NCBI GenBank assembly: GCA_028015205.1
Contig: CM051521.1
Location: 68,804,314 to 68,868,313 of the forward strand
From: Mytilisepta virgata
Taxonomy: Eukaryota; Mollusca; Bivalvia; Mytilida; Mytilidae
Direction: 5' to 3'
Length of the DNA: 64,000 nucleotides
Below the pieces are notes generated by a model. The model saw only the letters and a list, made by a program, of their open reading frames with translations. It searched no databases and had not been told where the DNA came from. A program made the position numbers and the translations under genes. This document shows positions 56,505-64,000 of this stretch, in pieces. The number at the start of each line of letters is the position of its first letter. Within the stretch, counting starts at the first letter, position 1.

Positions 56505-57165
56505 AATACCTAGACCAACCGTGTTTGATCTATATATAGTTCTTAGTGGGTACATGCAAGTCTGACTACAGTCTTTGGACTTTGACCTCAGTTGCATGCT
56601 TGAGTGACTTTGTAACATTTTCGAGATTAGGTCCATTTCTCAGCAACTTTAATACCTAGACCCACCATATTTGGTCAATGGATAGTTCTTGGTGGACACA
56701 TGCCAGTCTGATAGGTGTCTCTGGACTCTGACCTCAATTTCATGCTTGAGTGACTTGTGTTCCATTTTTTAGATTAAGTCCATTTCTCAGCAACTGTATT
56801 ACATAGGCCCATCATATTTGGTCTGTAGGTAGTTCTTAGTGGATACATGCCAGTCTAACACGTGTCAGCTGAACTTGACCTGAATTTCATGCTTGAGTGA
56901 CTTAATATACATTTTCATTATTTAGTCTATTTCTCAGCAACTGTACTACATTTGTAACGAGATCCTCAGTATTTGGTTGATAGAAATTCTTAGTATATAC
57001 CACTTTAACATCTGACATCTCACCTTTGACCTCTATTTCATTCTTTGACTGACTTGTTTTACGTTTTGAGATAATATCCATTTCTCAGCAACTGCAATAC
57101 ATAGACCAACCATGTTTGGTCAATAGATATTGCTTGGTGGATACATGGCTGTCTAAGACCTGCCG
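56505..57165 (+). repeat. ~140-bp TR tandem array (right locus)
   Basis: About five units with TTTCTCAGCAACTGTA, ATATTTGGTC.AT.GATAG and ATTTCATGCTTGAGTGACTT. Same orientation as 30,475-31,975, although the adjoining X segments are inverted between the two loci. Confidence 0.85.
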
Positions 57166-57558
57166 GCTCGCCTTGGGCACAGTTTTAGGTTTGAATGACA
57201 TGCATGAGATTTTTCAGACAAATTATCGCCTGACCATTACTATTTCTTTTCTTTGACTTGCAATGTCTGGTATCAGATAATCATTATTCTCTTTCAATGC
57301 AAGGTGACAAATGTGATCACGTGAGATTATGAACTAGCTCCCAGATACCCATCAGTATGACTCAACTTCCTGGAAGATCCTCAGCATCTTTTAATTTAGC
57401 AATTTAATCAAGTGATTATTATGTGAATTTTCAGACATCAGTGTTTGAATTTTCTATAAACTTATTCCTTTATTCATGGATTTTATTTGTTGTATTTTAG
57501 TTTGATTTAGAACTGACAATTTTGGCTTAAAATTGACTTTGAATTTCAAGCTTTGAGC
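57166..57558 (+). other. presumed 5' region of the DIRS element
   Basis: No ORF. If the DIRS element extends upstream of its gag, its left inverted terminal repeat should lie here, but I could not pair it with anything in the window. Confidence 0.35.
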
Positions 57559-59007
57559 ATGGTGTCGGATCAAGAGACGGCCATGTTTTTACGTTATTTT
57601 GATACCCCGGAGGCTATGGGTAATAGTGACTGTACAAAACTCTGTACAAGATCAGTTAGCCTGTAAGCAGGCTGATCTTGCAAATGACATACAAACATCA
57701 ATTACTCGTAAGCGAGTTGATATTAACAATGTGCAGTGTGTAAATATTACAATTGAAGAGAACGAAGACACGGGTGAAAGCAACGAGTTCTCGGGTAGAT
57801 TGGCAGTTCAGGAACCTTTCAGAAGGAAATCAGTGCCACCTACCATTTCTTCGGTAAACAAAGAGGCTCATGATTTTGTCTCCGCCGATATGTTCAGCAA
57901 CTTCATGGCTAGATAGCAAAGTCAGATGGACAGAATTCACTTAAAACGTTAAATGACAGTTTTAATGACAGTTTTTATTACGAGGAAGAATGCGAGGAGG
58001 TTTCTGAAAAGGAGGAGATCAGTAAAAGGAAATCAGATCAGGTCAGTAATTTGGATTTTTCTAATTAAAGACAGAGACGCGATGACCGCGAGATTTCTGA
58101 TGCCGAAAGCACGTGTGTTGGAGACTTGGGCGGAAACGATGTTTGCGCAGGTGCAAAGGCTGGTAGTAGTGAGACTCGCGTGAACAAATCAGCTGATGAA
58201 GTGGAAAATGTAAACAATATGTCTGCCACTCAGTGTTTTGATGCTTCGAAATTACTTGAGGAGAAAATGCTTGAATTTAATACGGAAGAGAAAACGGGAC
58301 CGAATTTGAATGAAAATTTAGCTAAATTTATTAATACTATGTTGGCTAATCAAATGGCACCTACTAAACGGAATGAGCTTTACGACAAATACCCCAGACC
58401 TGGTAATTGCAACCTCAATTTTCCTACAGTCAGTGATGTTATCTGGGACAACTGTATAAACAGTTTGGGTCGTTCGTTGGATGTTAAGTTACACACCATT
58501 CAGCGTTGTCTTTTGAAAGGCCTTACCCCAGTAGTTAATAGGTTACTCGAGAATAAAGAGCAAGTAGTTGACAAAAATGTCCTTACGCAAGAACTGTCGG
58601 ACTCCACTGCTCTGCTGGCGTCAACCAGCTACAGTCTTTCACAATACAGGCGAGCTAATATAAGGCAATTTTTGAAAGAGGAATTTCAGTCTTTGTGTAT
58701 GCCAAAGACTCAAATCACGGACAAGTTATTTGGTAATGATGTGATTGACAAAATAAAGGGGTTGTCTGAAGGCAGAAAAATGGCAGCTATGGTCACAAAT
58801 AAAACTTTAGGAGATCGAAATGAGTTCTCAGGTTCAGGTGGTTCCTTCAGAGGAGGGAATAATTTTGGACATAGATATCCACGAGTATGTGGTGGATCTG
58901 TAAGAGGTCGAGGTGGCAGACGCCGTTTTTTAGGACGAGGCCAGGGGCGAGGTCATCGCCCTCATCAAAGGAATTCAAACAACAACAGTCACCAAAAGAA
59001 CATGTAG
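57559..59007 (+). pseudogene. DIRS-type retrotransposon gag, decayed
   Basis: Readings from ATG 57,559 pass through at least three frame or stop lesions: a frame change near 57,630, a TAG at 57,914 and a TAA near 58,069. A long open part (58,126-59,007) then carries the conserved DIRS gag core: YPRPGNCNLNFPTVSDVIWD, SLSQYRRANIRQFL and LFGNDVIDKIKGL, followed by an arginine/glycine-rich tail (FRGGNNFGHR, GRGQGRGHR) that probably binds RNA. DIRS elements use a tyrosine recombinase rather than a DDE integrase. Similarity to the family is from memory of the gag core motifs. Confidence 0.8.
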
Positions 59008-59397
59008 TTCAGGTCAGTGAAAATATTTTAAATATTGCAGGAAGAATTAGTAATTACATCCATAAGTGGAGAGAAATTACTACTGATAATTTTATTTTAA
59101 ACAGTGTTATTGGTTATAAGTTGGAATTTTGTGACTTACCTGCTCAAATCAATTTTAGAGAAACCAAGTTAAACCACTCTGAAGGTTTAATACTTGACAA
59201 GGAAATTTCTAAATTGATGTTTAAAGGAGTAGTAGAATATGCATCCCATTCAGATTGGGAATTTATATCTACAGTGTTTCTAAGGCCTAAAAAAGATGGA
59301 GGTCATAGAATGATTCTTAATCTTAGGGAACTTAATTTGTCTGTGGAATATAATCATTTTAAAATGGAACGTTTAGAATCGGCCATGAGATTAATGA
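58985..59397 (+). pseudogene. DIRS reverse transcriptase, N-terminal part
   Basis: In a frame overlapping the gag end: AGRISNYIHKWREITTDNFI, then GLILDKEISKLMFKGVVEY, then FISTVFLRPKKDGGHRMILN and LRELNLSVEYNHFKMERLES. This is the start of the DIRS RT (fingers, motif 1-2 region). It stops abruptly at 59,397, where the Copia LTR begins, so the catalytic YxDD part, RNase H and recombinase are missing here and should resume beyond the window. Confidence 0.85.
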
Positions 59398-59485
59398 TGT
59401 AAAACTTGGTTGGTTGATTATATATTATAACTCCAGCTCCTGTGGAGATAAGAGTAAACATTACATAATATACAGATATAACACA
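59398..59485 (-). repeat. 3' LTR of the Copia element (88 bp)
   Basis: Plus strand TGTAAAACTTGG...ATATAACACA, i.e. TG...CA boundaries on both strands. It abuts truncated DIRS RT on the left and, on the minus strand, is preceded by a purine-rich tract (AAAGAAAGACACGGGAA), the expected polypurine primer. 88 bp is very short for an LTR, though some animal Copia lineages have short ones. The 5' LTR would lie past 64,000, so the pair could not be compared. Confidence 0.6.
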
Positions 59486-59637
59486 TTCCCGTGTCTTTCT
59501 TTAAACTAAAAGTTAATTGTCTGTTGGCAAAACTTGAAATGTTAATGGTCTATTCCATGCGAGAATTTAAAATATTGAAGAAAACAAAACAAATGTCTAA
59601 ATTTTAACATTGTCAATTTGAATGTTCGGTTTCAATT
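59486..59637 (-). other. Copia 3' untranslated region
   Basis: AT-rich sequence between the end of the RNase H reading and the polypurine tract. No ORF. Confidence 0.5.
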
Positions 59638-60890
59638 TCATGGTCCTTTCCCAGTACAGAGAACTTTGATCAAAGGATGGAAATCAGCTCCTGCTTTAGT
59701 TAAACAATCCGATATCTGGCTGCTGGTTTTAATCCATGTGACTGTGATGTCACCAACACTAACACTTTCTTTGATGCTAGCTAAATCTAAACACAACCGT
59801 TTCTCAGAAATAAGTTTTGTTGAGTGAATGTTTTGACACAGAGATTTGTTGTCTGTGAAACACTTGATTGGAATAGATTCTCCTGCATTTAATTTTATCA
59901 TCTCTTGAAGAATGCTCCTTACAAAATAGCAAGCATCTAGTCCTTCAACAAGTGATAAAGCTTCCGCAGCTAGAGTACTTTTAACAACTCGTCTGATTTT
60001 CTTTGAAGACCAAGAAATTGGGCAATTTTTTCCATTTTGTCCGCATAGAAATATCACATATCCACCGGCACTTGAAACACGATCAGATAAATTGGCATAT
60101 AAAGCATCTGTATAGAGTATTAACTCAATGTTCTTTAGACTTTCTAAGTTTGGATATTTAATTCTGTATGAATTGTTTTTAGCTTTTCTGATTACTTTAT
60201 TCAACTTTGATTGAGTCTTAGCTTCACTTAGCTGTATAGAAGTAGAAAGATCCAAAACATCAAAGCACAAATCAGGTCTACTCTGTGTGGCAATCCAGTG
60301 TAGCTGTCCAACAATTTCTGGATATATACCATTCTTAATGTCAGCTCTATCAACTTGCTTCAGTTCATCTGTATAATCATGTTGCTGTAAGTATATATCA
60401 TTGCCTTCATGTTGAATATTTAGACCTATATATCTGAAACTACTGTCTAGTTCTTTCCCACAATCAAATTTGTCCCTAAGATGACATATGACCTGCTTTT
60501 TGAAATATTCACTTCCTGCCCAGAGAAAATCATCTACATGCATTAAGAAGAGTCCTTCAAGATTGTTGTTTTTGTGCCAATAAAATATGGCAGGATCAAG
60601 CTTAGATTGAATACACTCTAGTTGTAGAAGTTCCCTTTTAACACTAAGAAACCAGTTCCTAGAGGCATCAATAAGTCCATAAACACACTTGTTTAGTTTC
60701 CATGCTACTGATTTATCAGAAGAAAGCTCTTTTGGGGGTTTTACAAAAATAACTCTGTCTATTTCTTTACCTTGTAAAAATGCTGCCTTTATATCTATTG
60801 AATGAATGTCGAACTCAGAAGTAGAAGCTATAGCTAAAATAATCTTAGACTTTCTTTGTGAACGGTTGGTGAGTCTGATTTTACTTCATT
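59638..60890 (-). pseudogene. Copia pol: reverse transcriptase and RNase H
   Basis: One open frame, without an initiating ATG at its start, encodes RT catalytic block A (SIDIKAAFLQG), block B (KCVYGLIDASRNWF), block C (MHVDDFLWAG, the YVDD position) and RNase H. RNase H residues are visible at LYTDALYANLSD, STLAAEALSLVEGLDACY and CFTDNKSL, then DCLTKAGA near the end. The order RT-RNase H downstream of integrase defines Copia (Ty1/copia). The link to the upstream RT start is broken by a frameshift near 60,890. Confidence 0.9.
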
Positions 60891-60896
60891 TTCTTC

Positions 60897-61661
60897 CTAA
60901 AACCCTCTCACTACCAACCTAGCTTTCACTTTTATTTCTCCATTTGTTTCTTTTTCTGTAATAACCCATCTTGTTGACATTAATTTTTGGCCTGAATATG
61001 GAATTTCATCATAAACATTAAATGATTTCCAATTGTCCATTTCTAGCTGTTTAGCATGTTTCACTTGGTTCTCATTATGCCTAGATTGAGGAACAACAAC
61101 TGCATTAACTTCATCTACATCTTGTGCTGTACGCCACTCTTGAACATGTTTAGCAAAATCTATGCCAACCTGAGCATCTTCATTCTCATCCTGAAGGTTC
61201 AAATAAGCCCAATTTTTTCCAGTTGATTTACCACCTTTACTCACAACCTTAGCTTTGACCCATGTGTCATTTTCTTTCATTTTGTACACTATGTTTTCTC
61301 CAACATGTGGAATGTCTTTGCTTTTATTTTCTTTTGTCCTAACAGGCTGTTCAAGGTTATCAAACGCTGCTCCAGGTGCAATATTTTGATCTACTTGTTC
61401 ATTGTCATCATTTTGCATTTGAGGAAGTTGTATATTTTGCTGATGATCATTTTCATTTTGTACAGGTTCTTGTTCCTCTATATTCTGTTCCACATTTCTA
61501 TTGTTGTTTTCCTCATCATCATCACTATCATAAATTGCAGTTTGATGAATTTTCTCTCTAACTGGTTGTGCATTGTTTTTGTTTTGGTTTTGGCATATTA
61601 TTAAATTCTGTTCCACATCTGATAAGCCTACATGGATGAACCCTGACATATATACTGCCAT
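60897..61661 (-). pseudogene. Copia pol: integrase-RT linker and RT start
   Basis: An N/Q/E-rich linker (DSDDDEENNNRNVEQN) is followed by a small basic domain (VGENIVYKMKENDTWVKAKV) and the RT N-terminus (MDNWKSFNVYDEI, LMSTRWVITEK, KARLVVRGF). The frame stops right after RGF because of a one-base change. The left neighbour continues the domain in another frame. Confidence 0.85.
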
Positions 61662-62013
61662 GCCTTACAAACACTACTTTCCCATCTTGGCCAAGGACGG
61701 TTCCAGGTCCTTTCCACTTATTATCATCATCTCGTTTGTAGTAAACTTTATCTCCATGCTGAAAACATTCACCAGAGGCTCTAATTTTATGACGTAGAGC
61801 CCTTCTTATTCTTTCTGACGACTCTGCTTGTATGAATGCACGTCTACCAGAGTGCAATGCATTTAGATGATTAGCAAATGTCTGACTGACAGTATTGTGC
61901 TCCAAAGCTGGAGGTTTATCAATAAGCACATTAGGCAAGTTTGGGTTTGTTCCAAAAACAAGTTGATATGGGCTCCATCCATATACCATTGAGAGACTGC
62001 ATTTAAAGCCCAT
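61558..62013 (-). pseudogene. Copia integrase C-terminal part
   Basis: SLSMVYGWSPYQLVFGTNPN, then a helical segment and a C-terminal binding region (HGDKVYYKRDDDNKWKGPGT, VFVRHGSIYVRVHPCRL). It runs out of frame relative to both neighbours: it overlaps the integrase core frame (to 61,863) and the linker frame (from 61,661). Confidence 0.85.
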
Positions 62014-62339
62014 ACTAAAGCTACTTCTAGATTTAATTTTGGTTGATCTTCCAATATTTTTGCAACACAGTCATCAACCACAGCATGATTACGTTCACAA
62101 ATACCATTCTGCCAAGGACTATAAGCAGCAGTATTCATTACATCAGTGTTCAGGTTAGCACACATATCACGGAAAATTTCATTTGCAAATTCACCACCAT
62201 TGTCAGCTAGGAAACGCTTTGGAGGTCCCATTCCACTCCCTATCCACAGAGACATTATCTTGTCTGCTATGACATCTGGTGTTTTCCTTTTGATAACTGT
62301 AGCCAGACTAAATCTTGTTGCAATATCAATTAAATGCAA
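61863..62339 (-). pseudogene. Copia integrase catalytic core
   Basis: RNase H-fold integrase core: LIDIATRFSLATVI, FLADNGGEF (second catalytic Asp) and NGICERNHAVV (Glu), with 35 residues between Asp and Glu (DD35E). It inserts the cDNA into the host genome. The upstream in-frame TAA at 62,361-62,363 cuts it off from the zinc-binding domain. Confidence 0.9.
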
Positions 62340-62360
62340 AAAGTATGTGTTAGGTTTCCA

Positions 62361-62732
62361 TTATTTTAAATCAACAGCAACCACTTCATTGAACTCTGTG
62401 GCCAACGGAAGTGAGACAACTCGTCGAGCTGGAGTTTTCTTATATTTCTTGCTGACATCACAGCCTTCTGTTATTTCATCCACACAATCTAAATGTTCTT
62501 TAGTATAACCACCTGCATCTTTCAACAAAGTTTTCAGTCTTTTAGCTGAAGGATGAGCAAACTCCTTATGTAGTTTTTCAATGATTTTGGTTTTGTCTTT
62601 GGTCATTTGAGTTGATACAAGAGCAGCAGCAGTAACTTTAATATCAATTTTCAATTGATCTATTGGTACACAATAATGCCCTGAAGATGTGCACTGCAGT
62701 TGAACATCTTTTCCAAATATATTGGCACTCAT
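62361..62732 (-). pseudogene. Copia pre-integrase zinc-binding region
   Basis: LHKEFAHPSAKRLKTLL carries the His pair and EITEGCDVSKKYKKTPARR the Cys part of the HHCC zinc finger. The expected second Cys appears as Ser (CDVS), so zinc binding is probably lost. It ends at a TAA just after VDLK, and the integrase core continues in the same frame seven codons later. Confidence 0.85.
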
Positions 62733-63957
62733 TTTCGAGATCTACCTTCATTTTTGCTTTCTTCATAGTCCTTAACAACAATGGTATATCGCTCGTTACA
62801 ACATCTGATTGAATTTCACATTCAACACCTGCAATAGCACATGAAAAAGTTACCTTCTTGGTTGATTGCAGAACTGTACCTCCACCAAATTTGAAAAGAG
62901 TGTCACTTGGGTTTTCTACTACTTTTTCTCTTATAGAAGAGTCAGGGTAGTCTAAATAACATTTCATCCACGTTTCCCCTGCCACAGTTGAAGTACAAGC
63001 ACTGTCTAATATTGCTAAATTGGCAGATTCTGTCAAAAGAACAAGAGCTTCCTGTGACTTGTTGCCAGTAAACAACACAGCTTTTTCAACACCTTGATTT
63101 GCCTTGGCCATATTTTCATAAGAGTGTGGGCATTGCTTTACCAAATGTCTTATTGAATCACAACTGAGACAGCGTAGTGGCAAACCATCAGGTCCATTTG
63201 AATTGACAGATTTGTTGAATTTTGCTTTGTAATTAGAGTTGCTTTGTGGCCTATAATCACTTGCTCTATTTGTAGCTTGATTCCCTCTGAATCCTCTATC
63301 TCGTCCAAAACGATTCCTTGAATAATTTACCTCTTCATCGGCCATACATGCTGATTCCACTCTAATTCTGTCTCCCATATCTTTGCTAGCTTGCTGTCCA
63401 AAAAACGTTTTAAGAGAAGTTGGCATCTGCTTGAAGAGTGATTCAACTTGATCATAGTTGACACCGGTTAACACTAATTGTCGATCTTTCATTTCTAATT
63501 CTGAGTATTCTAACAATTTAAAGGCTAACACAGGCTGTGGCAGTTCCATTTTAAACTTTTTGGTTTTGTTATACAATTTCTCAAATTCTGTTACATACTC
63601 CTCCATTGAACTAACCTTACTTCGCCTAAATCTATCAAACTCAGAATATGCTTCATAAGCTTCACTTAACTCATCTTTTTTGAAAATTTTGTCCATAAAT
63701 TCAATGAGCTTATCTACGCCATCATCTGCATTTAAAGCTTCTAAACTTAAGTCGCTAAACACTTTATCTCGAATGGAATTTAGTCCTTCTTCAGGAAGTG
63801 ACAACGCTATCGCTATACCCATCTTGTTTTTGTCTAGATCAGTCAAGGCTTTCCATGCTTTAATTTCATCAATCCATCTGCTATAAGGCTTCTGTTCAGT
63901 AAATACAGGTGGTACTTTATAATTGACTGATGCTGCCATTTTAACTCTACAGTACAC
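62644..63957 (-). pseudogene. Copia gag and protease
   Basis: The natural start is probably ATG at 63,939 (MAASVNYKVPPVF). Gag of the UBN2 type (residues 15-200) is followed by a basic linker and a CCHC zinc knuckle (C263-C266-H271-C276), then the aspartic protease site LAILDSACTSTVAG (D318). In animal copia the usual site is DSG; DSA is unusual but keeps Asp. The last 30 codons are out of frame; a frameshift near 62,735 separates protease from pol. Gag packages the RNA and the protease matures the polyprotein. Confidence 0.9.
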
Positions 63958-64000
63958 TTCGCTAATCTACAATACACTTCGATAATCTACAATACACTTT
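63946..64000. repeat. 20-bp tandem units in the Copia 5' leader
   Basis: CTAATCTACAATACACTTCG and a close second unit, with a diverged CTACAGTACACTTCG before them, run to the window edge. This is leader sequence between the 5' LTR and gag. The primer binding site is not reached. Confidence 0.7.

Noticed and set aside
57953..58183. A separate 76-codon ORF in the DIRS region
   Set aside because: It is an off-frame reading of the decayed gag; the neighbouring frame carries the acidic gag-like text.

Overview
The window reads as nuclear DNA of a marine bivalve, most likely a mussel (Mytilus-like). It is AT-rich, has intron-type splice sites and AATAAA poly(A) signals, and carries repeat families I recognise from mussel genomes: blocks opening AGCTCACCTG, ATACGACCGC or ATACGCCCGT followed by GTCCGTCGTC-type microsatellite. 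No search was run, so the organism is an inference. Host coding sequence is sparse; over 80 percent of the window is repeats inside repeats.

Layout. 0-9 kb: an unassigned coding exon (2.67 kb), an open Tc1-like transposase on the minus strand (3.0-4.2 kb), a minisatellite, a hammerhead-ribozyme-like motif (5.4 kb), a broken Penelope-type GIY-YIG fragment (6.8-7.0 kb, minus) and the BEN-domain terminal exon of a host gene (7.07-8.01 kb). 9-14 kb: 3' exons of a small acidic gene (11.5-12.0 kb) whose last-exon tail and 3' UTR start are duplicated on the far side of a family A element. 14-37 kb: a dense nest of family A, holding an array of exact 166-bp units and a 1.29-kb inverted-repeat element that carries what looks like the first exon of a SAM-domain gene. 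An orphan terminal exon lies at 36.2-36.6 kb (minus). 37-57 kb: complete copies of other families (B, C, D), two tRNA-derived SINEs, TA-flanked MITEs, a 1.33-kb CAGTGGAACC element, more family A copies, and a large inverted repeat (arms near 32-40 kb and 54-56.5 kb). 57-64 kb: a decayed DIRS-type retrotransposon (plus) cut by a decayed Copia retrotransposon (minus) that has an 88-bp LTR.

Main result. At least five families of unrelated sequence share one plan: a T tract, a terminal palindrome containing a subterminal inverted repeat, a short CGTC/CCGTC microsatellite, central tandem units of about 150-190 bp, the inverted copy of the subterminal repeat, a short terminal hairpin, then T-rich DNA. 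This is the plan known for non-autonomous Helentrons (HINE/DINE-1, rolling-circle elements). Comparing filled and empty paralogous sites inside the window, five family A insertions each show a net gain of exactly two T residues, i.e. insertion at TT. Assignment to Helentrons is inference, because no Rep/helicase gene is present here.

No operon-like cooperation exists. The genes that can be seen are isolated host exons and selfish-element proteins, nearly all of the latter broken except the Tc1-like transposase.
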